Assembly (NCBI RefSeq): GCF_026162425.1
Contig: NZ_JAOBQJ010000005.1
Span: 1 to 64,000, forward strand
Length of the DNA: 64,000 nt
Source of the DNA: Flexivirga meconopsidis
GTDB lineage: Bacteria; Actinomycetota; Actinomycetes; Actinomycetales; Dermatophilaceae
Reading direction: 5' to 3'
Shown piece by piece: positions 18,357-26,628 of this stretch. The position numbers and the translations under genes were made by a program. The notes beneath the pieces were generated by a model, which did not search any database, was not told where the DNA came from, and was given only the letters and a program-made list of their open reading frames with translations. Every line of letters starts with the position of its first letter. Position 1 is the first letter of the stretch.

Positions 18357-18944
18357 TCAGGCCTCCGCGGTCGCGGTCTGGTCGGACTGCGACTGCTCGC
18401 GTCGGCGGCGACCCTCCGCGCGGGCCTCCGCCTTCTTCTTGGTCGGTCCGAGCACCATGATCATGTTGCGGCCGTCCTGCTTGGGCGCGCTCTCCACGAA
18501 GCCCAACTCCTGGACGTCCTCGGCCAGCCGCTGCAACAGTCGGAAGCCGAGTTCGGGTCGCGACTGCTCGCGACCGCGGAACATGATCGTCACCTTGACC
18601 TTGTCGCCCGCCGACAGGAACCGCTCGACGTGGCCCTTCTTGGTGCCGTAGTCGTGCGGGTCGATCTTCGGGCGGAGCTTGATCTCCTTGATGACGGTGT
18701 TGACCTGGTTCTTGCGTGCCTCACGGGCCTTCATGGCGTTCTCGTACTTGAACTTGCCGTAGTCCATGAGTTTTGCCACCGGTGGCTTGGCCATCGGGGC
18801 GACCTCGACCAGGTCGAGGTCTGCCTCTGCGGCCAGTCGGAGCGCGTCCTCGACGCGCACAATGCCGACCTGCTCACCGTTCGGCCCAACCAACCGCACT
18901 TCCGGCACCCGGATGCGGTCGTTGATACGGGGCTCAGCGCTGAT
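18357..18944 (-). CDS. infC: translation initiation factor IF-3, probable AUC start
   Basis: Prevents premature subunit joining and proofreads start codons. The family normally starts about 12 residues before the first GTG in this frame (18908). Upstream of that GTG the frame continues as [16 protein letters not shown], a typical IF-3 N-terminus, but with no ATG, GTG or TTG. The codon in the right place is ATC at 18942-18944, with a strong ribosome site GAAGGAG ending 6 bases before it. A rare start codon of this class is known in other infC genes and lets IF-3 control its own synthesis. The product has 195 residues. The C-terminal domain includes [13 protein letters not shown]. Confidence 0.95.
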   Translation of the reverse strand: MSAEPRINDRIRVPEVRLVGPNGEQVGIVRVEDALRLAAEADLDLVEVAPMAKPPVAKLMDYGKFKYENAMKAREARKNQVNTVIKEIKLRPKIDPHDYGTKKGHVERFLSAGDKVKVTIMFRGREQSRPELGFRLLQRLAEDVQELGFVESAPKQDGRNMIMVLGPTKKKAEARAEGRRRREQSQSDQTATAEA

Positions 18945-19319
18945 GTGAAGCTCCTTCGTCGTACGTCATGTGCACGGGAGACGAAGAAAGGCTCCTCGCC
19001 GCCCATCATGTGGGTGCACGAGAAGCCTCGGATGCAGCTCAGGACGTGGATGACGTATGCCGGGAAAGCAACTCGCTGCACGCGGGCTGCTCCCGTCGAA
19101 CGGGATCCTGCCTGGACCGAACCTGGCGACCTGCCGGTCGCTCGAGGTGGAAGCCGGAGCTTCTCTTGCACACTGATCCAACACTGTCGGACCAGTCGGT
19201 GATCTCAACGATAACAGCGCGCGCGCCATTCCCGCGAATCGAGCGGGTCGGCGAGGCTGGGTCGGCGTGTGCCGTTCGGCCGACCGTCGTCCCAAAAGTG
19301 CACTCCCGCGGAAGGGATG
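18945..19319 (-). other. infC 5' leader and upstream spacer
   Basis: A stretch of 375 bases without a credible gene, read toward infC. It includes the hairpin listed at 18980-19027. A possible -10 TGTTAT (minus strand, near 19210-19215) lies about 270 bases before infC, which would give a long leader as expected for an attenuated operon. Open frames on either strand here show no recognisable protein. Confidence 0.5.
18980..19027 (-). terminator. attenuator-like hairpin in infC leader
   Basis: Minus-strand arms GGCTTCTCG (19019-19027) and CGAGGAGCC (18990-18998) pair fully with one G-U. Inside them, CCCA (19011-19014) pairs with TGGG (19002-19005). The 3' arm is followed at once by TTTCTTCGTC, an imperfect U-run. 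It lies about 35 bases before the infC start codon, so it looks like an intrinsic terminator that can be switched. Confidence 0.6.
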
Positions 19320-19454
19320 GTGCACAAGTCGCAACCGTTTCGAGTTATGCACGCCACCAGCCCCGATCCCGTGCATAACCCGCAACCGTTTCGAGTTATG
19401 CACGCACCGCAGCGCCAAACCGTGCGCAACCCGCAACCGTTTCGACTTATGCAC
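19320..19454. repeat. three tandem palindromic repeats, 51-bp period
   Basis: Three 33-base units lie at 19320-19352, 19371-19403 and 19422-19454, exactly 51 bases apart, with 18-base unrelated spacers. Each unit has outer arms like GTGCATAAC and GTTATGCAC around the shared 15-base core CCGCAACCGTTTCGA. Unit 2 is a perfect 9-bp inverted repeat; units 1 and 3 have changes mainly in the left arm. The stop codon of the DUF gene at 19447 lies inside unit 3. Function is unknown. Confidence 0.85.
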
Positions 19455-19980
19455 GGCGCGGGGCCGCGTTGCGCAACCGGATTCCGCTGAAGCCGAGCGT
19501 GCTGCGCGCGACCGCATCCCACCAGGGCCACAGGTTGCTGGTCACTCGCAGCTCGATGCCGGCGCGCTCGTGCGCGGCGAGCAGGTCGCCGACCGGCTCG
19601 GGCGGCCCGAGCGGGGTGACCTCGTGGTCGCTCACCATCGCGTGCCGGTCCTGTCCGAACGCCCGGAACTCCTCGGCGGCGAAACGGTAGGCCCACAACG
19701 TCGCCCGCTGTATGACGGGCAGCCACACATACTCGATCAGGTGCACTCGACGGGCGCCCGGCCCGAGCAGCCGCTCGGCATCGGCGGCGGTGCTGTCGTC
19801 AGTCACCCACGCCATCGCCCTCGGGCACTGTCGCGGGAACCAGTAGTCCGGACTGCGCGCCGCGTCCACCGCCCAGACGTAGGCATCCGGCTGCTGCGCA
19901 GTGGTCGCGACGTGCGGCCGGAAACGGGTGATCGTCGGGTCCTCGCTGAAGTGGAGCACCTCGCGCGGCTCGGCATACAT
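19447..19980 (-). CDS. conserved protein of unknown function (DUF6886-like)
   Basis: A 177-residue soluble protein beginning MYAEPREVLHFSEDPTITRF. I recognise the sequence type from actinobacteria and believe it is the DUF6886 family, but no function is known to me. It is rich in Trp and Tyr (YVWAVDAARSPDYWFPRQ, IEYVWLPVIQRATLWAYRF) and has no membrane segment or signal. ATG 19980 is where similarity starts. Its last codons and stop lie within the third palindromic repeat unit. Confidence 0.75.
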   Translation of the reverse strand: MYAEPREVLHFSEDPTITRFRPHVATTAQQPDAYVWAVDAARSPDYWFPRQCPRAMAWVTDDSTAADAERLLGPGARRVHLIEYVWLPVIQRATLWAYRFAAEEFRAFGQDRHAMVSDHEVTPLGPPEPVGDLLAAHERAGIELRVTSNLWPWWDAVARSTLGFSGIRLRNAAPRRA

Positions 19981-20048
19981 CGCAAGCACGCTACCCGTGC
20001 ATGACACCCCCGGGCCCTAAGGTGAGCATCCCTGGGGAGGAGCTATCC

Positions 20049-20447
20049 ATGACCGATTACCCGAGCACGCCCGACGCCGCTGCCAATCCGGACAAGTCCC
20101 AACGGAAAGGGAGCTGCGACTGCGACATCTGCGATGCGATCGACTGTTGCGACCTGTTCACGCTGTGGCTCCCGATGGTGATCGTATGGCGCAGCCTGCG
20201 CGCACTGCCGGCAACGACCCCGGTCCAGGACGGCAGCCTCGGGCAACGCATCGCGATCCGACTGGTCGGTGCCTACCAGTTGGGAGTGTCCGCGCGACGT
20301 GCGTCGCCGGTGTGCCGGTCAGTGCCGAACTGCTCGGCATACGGCATCGAAGCGCTGCGCCGGCACGGGGTGTTGCGCGGTGTCGTGCTGATCTACCGCC
20401 GGCTGCGGCGCTGCTCACAGGGCGGTTTCGACCCCGTGCCGAGCTAG
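20049..20447 (+). CDS. yidD: YidD-like membrane protein insertion factor with Cys-rich N-terminus
   Basis: The C-terminal 70 residues match YidD, which aids YidC/Sec membrane insertion: VCRSVPNCSAYGIEALRRHG followed by RRLRRCSQGGFDPVPS. Unlike the usual 70 to 90 residue form, this 132-residue protein has an N-terminal extension with the cluster CDCDICDAIDCCDLF and a hydrophobic stretch LWLPMVIVW. It is not beside rpmH, rnpA or yidC, so it may be a second YidD-type protein. ATG 20049 follows a strong GGGGAGGAG site. Confidence 0.8.
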   Translation: MTDYPSTPDAAANPDKSQRKGSCDCDICDAIDCCDLFTLWLPMVIVWRSLRALPATTPVQDGSLGQRIAIRLVGAYQLGVSARRASPVCRSVPNCSAYGIEALRRHGVLRGVVLIYRRLRRCSQGGFDPVPS

Positions 20448-20465
20448 CGGGTGGACCCGATCGCA

Positions 20466-21659
20466 TCAGCCGACCGCGGCCACCAGCGCCGGTGCGAGGT
20501 CACCCCGCGGTGCCACCCCAATGCCGGAAAGCCCCAGCCAGGTGGCGAGTTCGCGTAGGGCGGCCGCCAGCGCTTCGGCGGTGTGGTCGGGCGCATGCGG
20601 CTCGGCATACGACCCGGCGACGTGCAGCAGCCCGCCTTTGCGGTCGGCCTTGAGGTCGACGCGCGCGGCGATGCGGTCGCCGAGCAGGAACGGCAGCACG
20701 TAGTAGCCGTGCACGCGCTTGGCCGCCGGCACGTAGATCTCGATGCGGTAGAAGAAGTCGAACAATCGCAGGGTGCGGTCGCGCTCCCAGACCACCGGGT
20801 CGAACGGGCTGAGCAGTGCCCGCGCGTCGACCTTGCGCGGCAGCCGGGCGTCCCGGTGCAGGTATGCCGGGCGGCCCCAGCCCTCGACGTCGACCGGCAA
20901 CAATTCGCCTGTCTCGACGAGGGATTCGATCGCCGGGCGCACCTGGCCCTGGTGCGCCTTGGAGTGCTGCATGCGGAAGTAGTCGCGCAGGTCGAACTCC
21001 GTCGCCACGCCGTAGGAGCGGGCGGCCCGACCGATCAGCTCGCGCGCCGCCTCCTCGACCGTCGGCTCGGGCCGGGCGAGGATCTCGGGAGGGATCACCC
21101 GCTCCGGCAGGTCGTAGACACGCTCGAATGCCGAGTTGCGCTTTGAAACCGCGAGTTTGCCTGCCACGAAAAGGTATTCGAGCGCGACCTTGGTGTTGGA
21201 CCAGTTCCATCCCCAGTTGTCCCGAGTGCGTGGCAGGCCGTCGTCGAGGTCGCGCGCGGTGGCGGCTCCCCCGGTCTCGATCTCGCGCAGCAACGCGGCG
21301 GGCAGCTGCTCGTCCGGCAGGTTGGCCCAGGCGTGGCCGCGCCGCTCGTAGTCGCGCATCCGGTGCACCATCACCGGCCACAGCTCCACCGGCATGTATG
21401 CCGCGACGTGCGCCCAGTATTCGACGAGGCGCCTCGGCTTCCGGGAGGACGCGCGCTCCAGGAGGCTCACGTCATACGGGCCCATGCGGGAGTAGAGCGG
21501 CATGAAGTGGGCGCGCTGCAGCACGTTGACCGAGTCGATCTGCAACACGCCGGTGCGCTCGATGGTGCGGGTCAGCGTGCGCATCGTCGGCCGCTCGTGG
21601 CGTCGGTCGAGGAAACCCTGGGCGGCGAGCGCGACCCGACGCGCCTGGGCAGCGGACAT
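20466..21659 (-). CDS. YcaQ/AlkX-like DNA glycosylase (winged helix)
   Basis: A winged-helix protein of about 397 residues in the family of E. coli YcaQ and Streptomyces AlkZ, which remove bulky or crosslinked alkyl-purine adducts. The N-terminal helix region has LQIDSVNVLQRAHFMPLYSR. The QID triplet matches the Gln-x-Asp catalytic motif described for YcaQ-type enzymes rather than Gln-x-Gln of AlkZ. I chose ATG 21659; a GTG at 21674 is also possible and neither has a clear ribosome site. Confidence 0.82.
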   Translation of the reverse strand: MSAAQARRVALAAQGFLDRRHERPTMRTLTRTIERTGVLQIDSVNVLQRAHFMPLYSRMGPYDVSLLERASSRKPRRLVEYWAHVAAYMPVELWPVMVHRMRDYERRGHAWANLPDEQLPAALLREIETGGAATARDLDDGLPRTRDNWGWNWSNTKVALEYLFVAGKLAVSKRNSAFERVYDLPERVIPPEILARPEPTVEEAARELIGRAARSYGVATEFDLRDYFRMQHSKAHQGQVRPAIESLVETGELLPVDVEGWGRPAYLHRDARLPRKVDARALLSPFDPVVWERDRTLRLFDFFYRIEIYVPAAKRVHGYYVLPFLLGDRIAARVDLKADRKGGLLHVAGSYAEPHAPDHTAEALAAALRELATWLGLSGIGVAPRGDLAPALVAAVG

Positions 21660-21722
21660 TGAAGCGGCGGTCACGGGCGCCACTGTAGGTGGCACCCGTG
21701 ACAGCCCAGGGCAAACGCGGCG

Positions 21723-22919
21723 TCAGGCGGCCAGTGCGTGCGCGGCCACGCGCGCCCGGTGCAGCCGGATCCCGCCGTAGCCGAGCACGGCGACGACGGC
21801 ACCGATGGCCGCAACGGTCGCGAAACCGCCGGCGAACCCAGCGGTGTCGATCGCCGCTCCCGCGAGCGGCGCGCCGAGCGCCGAGCCGGCGGTCATGAAC
21901 GACCCGTGCCAGCCCATCGCCTCACCACGCGCGGCGACCGGCACGATGCGGCTGACCGCGTCGACGGTGGCGGTGATCGTCGGCGCGCAGAAGAAGCCGG
22001 CGACCAGGGACAGCCCGGCGAGCGACCAGGTGCCCTGTGCGAGCGCCATCGGCGCGGTGACCACGGCGAGGCCGAGCAGCAGCGCGAACGGCGGCAGGGC
22101 ACGCGGCAACGCGCCGTAGATCAGGCCGCCGAGCAGCGAGCCGAGGCCCCACGGCACGAGCACGATGCCCATCTCGTTGACGGCATCGAAGTCGCGCATC
22201 GCGGCTACGATCGCGACGTCACTGCCGGACAGCACGATGGTCGAGGCGGCCGCGGCCGCACAGACCGCGAGGAAGCCGGCCCGGAACCACGACGTGCGCG
22301 GCAGCCGCTCTGCGGCGGCGTCGGCCGCGTCGGTGGTCGCCGACCGCAGCGGCGGGTTGACCCACCAGAGGATCGCGCCGACGACGACACCGATCATCTC
22401 GACGCCGAAGAGCACCCAGCGGGTGTCGACGAAGCTGGCCAGCCACACCCCGAGGATCGGGCCGACCATGAAGGACATCTCGACGACCATGCCGTCGAGC
22501 GAGAGCGCGGTCCGGCGGTCCGAGTCGGGCACGGCCGCGATGACAGCCTGCCGGATGATCGAGAAGGTGGGTACGACGAAAAGGCCTGCAATCGTTGCGA
22601 GTACGAGCAGCGCCCAGTAGCCGACGAACGGCGCGGCCGCCCAGCACAACCCGCTGATGATCAGCGACGGCAGCACCACGCGGCGCAGCCCCATCCGGTC
22701 GAGCAGCTTGCCGCGCCACGGCCCGGAGACCGCGATCGCGATGGTGGCGCCGGCCGCGACGAGACCGGCATCGGCATACGACCGGTGCAGCGAGCCGACC
22801 ACGTGCAGGGTCAGGATCACCCCGGCCGAGAAGATCGGGATGCGCAGCAGAAACCCGAGCAGCAACACCCGTCGGGCGTCAGTCACACTCAGCACGCGCT
22901 GGTAGGGCTTGATGGACAT
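21723..22919 (-). CDS. MFS transporter
   Basis: An integral membrane protein of 398 residues with about 12 hydrophobic segments and the loop motif GPWRGKLLDRMGLRRVV after the second segment, typical of drug-efflux major facilitator proteins. The substrate is unknown. It starts with ATG 22919 and ends 63 bases before the glycosylase gene on the same strand. The terminator-like palindrome at 22952-22974 separates it from the GntR gene. Confidence 0.85.
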   Translation of the reverse strand: MSIKPYQRVLSVTDARRVLLLGFLLRIPIFSAGVILTLHVVGSLHRSYADAGLVAAGATIAIAVSGPWRGKLLDRMGLRRVVLPSLIISGLCWAAAPFVGYWALLVLATIAGLFVVPTFSIIRQAVIAAVPDSDRRTALSLDGMVVEMSFMVGPILGVWLASFVDTRWVLFGVEMIGVVVGAILWWVNPPLRSATTDAADAAAERLPRTSWFRAGFLAVCAAAAASTIVLSGSDVAIVAAMRDFDAVNEMGIVLVPWGLGSLLGGLIYGALPRALPPFALLLGLAVVTAPMALAQGTWSLAGLSLVAGFFCAPTITATVDAVSRIVPVAARGEAMGWHGSFMTAGSALGAPLAGAAIDTAGFAGGFATVAAIGAVVAVLGYGGIRLHRARVAAHALAA

Positions 22920-22951
22920 AGGGGTGTCACTCCTTCGGGGGTGTAGACGTC

Positions 22952-22974
22952 AAAAAAGGCGGCCGATCGGCCGC
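22952..22974 (-). terminator. intrinsic terminator after gntR gene
   Basis: The perfect 16-bp palindrome GCGGCCGATCGGCCGC (22959-22974) is followed on the minus strand by C and then TTTTTT (22952-22957). It is placed to stop transcripts of the GntR gene before the MFS gene. Confidence 0.75.
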
Positions 22975-23138
22975 TCCTCAATACTTCCATATCGAAATGT
23001 TCGACGCCACCGATTTATGCCCGGTATGACGGAACTCACCGGCGATCCACCCGCGAGCCGTAAGCAGAGGTGACTCCAGCCGCACCTTCGCTTACGAGAC
23101 GCGCGCCCGACCGCGGCCGGACGGCGGAGCAACCTCGC

Positions 23139-23816
23139 TCAGTCGTCCTGCTCGGTGAGGCCGCGCTCGACGATGTCGGCGGTGCGCTGGTAGTGCTCGC
23201 GCAGTCGCTCGGTGGCCAGGTCGGCGTCTCGGGCGAGCGCGGCCTCCAGGATTGCGCGGTGCTCGCCGCAGGCATCCCGGTCCGGCTCGACGATCTGCGA
23301 CCACCGGCGGTAGAACTCGGCGGCGTCGCGCAGCGTGGTGGCGATGCCGAGCAGCCAAGGACTGTCACAGCCGCTCAGCAGCGACCCGTGGAAGGCCGCG
23401 TGCGCGACCTCCCAGTCGTCGGAGACTCGCGGCGGGGCGTCGTCGTCGGTAAACATCGCGGTGCGCTCCAGCCGGTGGTGGGCGGCGACGATCTGCGACT
23501 CCCAGTCGACGTCGCCGCGCTCGATGGCCTTGCGAAGTGCGAGCGTTTCCAACTCGATTCGCGTCATCGTCAGATCGCGCAAGTCATCGACCGTCATGGC
23601 CCGCACAGCGAAACCGATGCGCGGCTCGGAGACCACCAGGCCCTGCTCGGCCAGTCGGCTGAGCGCCTCCCGCACCACGCTGACGCTCGCGCCATACCGC
23701 TCACACAACGCGGAGAACTTCAGCCGCTCGCCGGGACGGTGCACCCCACCGAGCACGTCGGCCCGCACTTGGGCATAGACGGCCTCGGTATTGGCGCGCT
23801 GCTTGGTGGATGCCAT
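23139..23816 (-). CDS. GntR-family regulator, FCD (FadR-type) subfamily
   Basis: A 225-residue regulator. The N-terminal winged helix includes PGERLKFSALCERYGASVSVVREALSRLAEQGLV, split here as PGERLKFSAL and SVVREALSRLAEQG. The FCD effector domain has the metal-type residues in EVAHAAFHGSLL and CGEHRAILEAAL. It is divergent from the aromatic-degradation operon and most likely represses it until a pathway intermediate binds. ATG 23816 is used. The intergenic region holds a perfect palindrome at 23851-23862. Confidence 0.9.
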   Translation of the reverse strand: MASTKQRANTEAVYAQVRADVLGGVHRPGERLKFSALCERYGASVSVVREALSRLAEQGLVVSEPRIGFAVRAMTVDDLRDLTMTRIELETLALRKAIERGDVDWESQIVAAHHRLERTAMFTDDDAPPRVSDDWEVAHAAFHGSLLSGCDSPWLLGIATTLRDAAEFYRRWSQIVEPDRDACGEHRAILEAALARDADLATERLREHYQRTADIVERGLTEQDD

Positions 23817-23850
23817 GACCGGGGAGCCTAACAAGGTGCGACAACGATGG

Positions 23851-23894
23851 ATATTCGAATATTAGTTGATTTTTCGCATATTGGAGAGTAGAAC
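23851..23894 (+). promoter_or_regulatory. promoter and operator of the aromatic operon
   Basis: -35 TTGATT (23866-23871) and -10 TAGAAC (23889-23894) with 17-base spacing point to the hydroxylase gene. The perfect 12-bp palindrome ATATTCGAATAT (23851-23862) abuts the -35 and is a candidate site for the divergent GntR protein. Confidence 0.55.
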
Positions 23895-23934
23895 TTGTGA
23901 GGTGGCTCACCCGCCCGTGACGCAAGGAGCAGCG

Positions 23935-25707
23935 ATGTCAACCAGTCAGGCAATGCGAACCCGACCCGGGCAGCTCCCCACCCAAACCGACGTGCTCGTC
24001 GTGGGCGCCGGCCCGGCCGGCCTCACAATGGCGGCACTGCTGGCCCGGCACGGCGTCGATGCACTGACGGTGACCAAGTACCCGGGCACCGCGCACTCCC
24101 CCCGCGCGCACATCACCAACCAGCGCACCGTTGAGGTGTTCCGCGATCTCGGCATCGAGCGCGCGGTCCGGGACGCGGCCACCGACAACTCGCTGATGGG
24201 CAACAACGTCTGGGCGACCAGCTTCGCGGGACCGGAGCTCGCGCGGCTGATGACCTGGGGCAGCGGACCCGAGCGGCACGGCGACTACGAGCTCGCCAGC
24301 CCGAGCAGCATGTGCAACATCCCGCAGCACATCCTCGAGCCGGTCTTACTGCAGGGAGCGCTCGACCACGGCGCCCGGATCGAGTTCGACACCGAGCTCG
24401 TCCAGGTCGAGCAGGACGAGGACGGCGTCACCGCGACCCTGCGCTCACGAATCGACGGCACCGAGCACCAGGTGCGCGCGAAGTACCTCGTCGGCGCCGA
24501 CGGCGGCCGCTCGCTGGTGGCCGATCAACTCGGTTTCACCTTCCGCGGCGAGACCGGCCTCGGTGCCGCCGCCAACGTCTGGCTCGAGGCGGACCTGACG
24601 GCATACACCGCCCATCGTCCGGGCACGCTCTACTGGATGTGCCAGCCCGGCAACGACTACTGGGTCGGCTCGGGCACCTGGATCTGCGTCAAGCCGTGGA
24701 CCGAGTGGGTGCTGCTGTTCATGTACGACCCGGCACAGGGCGAGCCCGATCTGTCCGAGGAAGCCGTCACCGCTCGCGCCCAGCAGACCATCGGCGATCC
24801 GAACGTCGACATCACGATCAAGGCGACGAGCCTGTGGCAGATCAACCACCAGGTCGCCGACAGTTACCGCCGCGGGCGTGCCTTCCTCGTCGGCGACGCC
24901 GCCCATCGCCATCCGCCGGCCAATGGCCTCGGCACCAACACCTCGATCCAGGACTCCTTCAACCTGGCCTGGAAACTCGCTTGGGTGCTGCAGGGCCGCG
25001 CCGGCGAGGCGCTGCTCGACTCGTACGACGCCGAGCGGCAGCCGGTCGGGTCGCAGGTCGTCGACCGGGCGCTGAAGAGCGTCGGCGACATGCTGCCGAT
25101 CTCGCAAGCGCTGGGCTTCGCCCCCGGCCAGAGTCGCGAGGAAGGCGAGGCCGCGCTCCAGGGCCTGTATGACGCAGGCAGCGCCGGCGAGGAGCGCCGC
25201 GCCGCGCTGGACGACGCGGTCGAGCTGCAGAACTACCAGTTCAACGCGCACGGCGTGGAGCTCGACCAGCACTACGAGTCGGCGGCGATCACCGACGACG
25301 GCACACCCTGGCCCGTCCCGGAACGCGACCCCGAGCTGTTCCACCACCCGACGACCCATCCGGGTGCCCGGCTGCCGCACGCCTGGCTGGACCACGACGG
25401 CGATCAGGTCTCGACACTCGACCTGGCCGGCCACGGTGAATTCCTCCTGCTCACTGGTGTCGGCGGCGAGCCCTGGGTCGAAGCCGCCGAGAAGCTCGCC
25501 GCGGAGCACGGAATCCCCCTGCAGGCCAAGCTGATCGGCCAGGACTACCGCGACATCTTCGGGCGCTGGCGGGCGGTCCGCGAGGTCGCCGACGACGGCG
25601 CACTGCTGGTGCGGCCCGACCACCACATCGCCTGGCGGTCCAGTGGATCGACCGCCGACCCGCACACCGAACTCGACCGCGCGCTCCGCCGAGCACTCGG
25701 CCGCTGA
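23935..25707 (+). CDS. FAD-dependent aromatic hydroxylase (phenol/chlorophenol type)
   Basis: A 590-residue single-component flavin monooxygenase that hydroxylates a phenolic ring using NAD(P)H and oxygen. Seen are the FAD Rossmann motif VVGAGPAGLTMAALL near residue 20, the DG motif VGADGGRSLVADQLG, the GD motif FLVGDAAHRHPPANGLG and NTSIQDSFNLAWKLAW. This pattern is closest to 2,4-dichlorophenol or phenol 2-hydroxylases. A C-terminal thioredoxin-like domain follows from about residue 450. ATG 23935 has AAGGAG 5 bases before it. It is the first gene of a three-gene operon. Confidence 0.88.
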   Translation: MSTSQAMRTRPGQLPTQTDVLVVGAGPAGLTMAALLARHGVDALTVTKYPGTAHSPRAHITNQRTVEVFRDLGIERAVRDAATDNSLMGNNVWATSFAGPELARLMTWGSGPERHGDYELASPSSMCNIPQHILEPVLLQGALDHGARIEFDTELVQVEQDEDGVTATLRSRIDGTEHQVRAKYLVGADGGRSLVADQLGFTFRGETGLGAAANVWLEADLTAYTAHRPGTLYWMCQPGNDYWVGSGTWICVKPWTEWVLLFMYDPAQGEPDLSEEAVTARAQQTIGDPNVDITIKATSLWQINHQVADSYRRGRAFLVGDAAHRHPPANGLGTNTSIQDSFNLAWKLAWVLQGRAGEALLDSYDAERQPVGSQVVDRALKSVGDMLPISQALGFAPGQSREEGEAALQGLYDAGSAGEERRAALDDAVELQNYQFNAHGVELDQHYESAAITDDGTPWPVPERDPELFHHPTTHPGARLPHAWLDHDGDQVSTLDLAGHGEFLLLTGVGGEPWVEAAEKLAAEHGIPLQAKLIGQDYRDIFGRWRAVREVADDGALLVRPDHHIAWRSSGSTADPHTELDRALRRALGR

Positions 25708-25755
25708 AGCTCGCCCCAGCACCCGACCCCACCCGACCCCACCAAGGAGACACAC

Positions 25756-26628
25756 ATGCGACTGGCAAACCTCGACGGACGCGCACAGCTCATCACCGAC
25801 GACGAGCGGGCAGTCGACGTTCACAAGGCGAGCGACGGCAAGTTCGGCCCGGAACTCGCTGCGATCTATGACAATTGGGCCGGCTTCGCCGACTGGGCGC
25901 AAGGCGCGGACCTGACCGATGCCGTGGAGTTCGACCGCTCCGCGCTCAGTGCGCCGTCGCCGTCGCCGCGCCAGATCCTGGCGGTCGGCCTCAACTACGC
26001 CGAGCACGCGCAGGAGTCCGGCTTCGACTCGCCCAACGGCCTGCCCCCGGTCTTCCCGAAGTTCCTGTCCAGCCTGAGTGGTCCCGAGACCGAGGTGGTG
26101 CTCCCCGAGGGCGGCAACACCGACTGGGAGATCGAACTCGTGGTGGTGATCGGCAAGCAGGCCGACCAGGTGCCCGAGGAGAAGGCGTGGGACTACGTCG
26201 CGGGCGTCACCGCCGGGCAGGACATCTCCGAGCGGGTGATCCAATTGTCAGGCCCCGCACCGCAGTTCGGCCTCGGCAAGTCCTACCCGGGCTTCGCACC
26301 GACCGGCCCCTATCTGGTCACTCCCGACACACTGCCCGACCGCAACGACCTGCACCTGCACGCCGAACTCGACGGCGAGACCGTCCAGGACGGCAGCACC
26401 GCCAAGCTGATCGTGCCCGTCGCGAAGCTGATCAGCGAGCTGTCGGCGATCATCACCCTCTTCCCCGGCGACATCATCTTCACCGGCACCCCGGAGGGCG
26501 TGGGGCTGGGGCGCAAACCACAGCGCTTCATCAAACCCGGTGAGACGCTGGTCAGCACGATCGACGGCATCGGCCGGCTGAAGCAGACGTTCGTCGCTGC
26601 CGGCGCCGGACAAGGAGGTCAGTCATGA
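25756..26628 (+). CDS. fumarylacetoacetate hydrolase family protein
   Basis: A 290-residue FAH-fold hydrolase or decarboxylase acting on beta-diketone ring-cleavage products. The C-terminal catalytic domain has LNYAEHAQESG, metal-binding TDWEIELVVVIGK, GPYLVTPD and the end motif FTGTPEGVGLG. AAGGAG lies 6 bases before ATG 25756. In this operon it would act after ring cleavage, as in gentisate or homoprotocatechuate pathways. The VOC gene start overlaps its stop. Confidence 0.9.
   Translation: MRLANLDGRAQLITDDERAVDVHKASDGKFGPELAAIYDNWAGFADWAQGADLTDAVEFDRSALSAPSPSPRQILAVGLNYAEHAQESGFDSPNGLPPVFPKFLSSLSGPETEVVLPEGGNTDWEIELVVVIGKQADQVPEEKAWDYVAGVTAGQDISERVIQLSGPAPQFGLGKSYPGFAPTGPYLVTPDTLPDRNDLHLHAELDGETVQDGSTAKLIVPVAKLISELSAIITLFPGDIIFTGTPEGVGLGRKPQRFIKPGETLVSTIDGIGRLKQTFVAAGAGQGGQS

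Noticed and set aside
19320-19454. CRISPR array
   Set aside because: Repeats of 33 bases look suitable, but spacers are only 18 bases, there are three units, arms vary, one unit overlaps a coding end, and no cas gene is near.
24445-26244. 599-residue open frame antisense to the hydroxylase and FAH genes
   Set aside because: It mirrors third-position G+C of the real genes, has no family motif, and would cover two well-supported enzymes.
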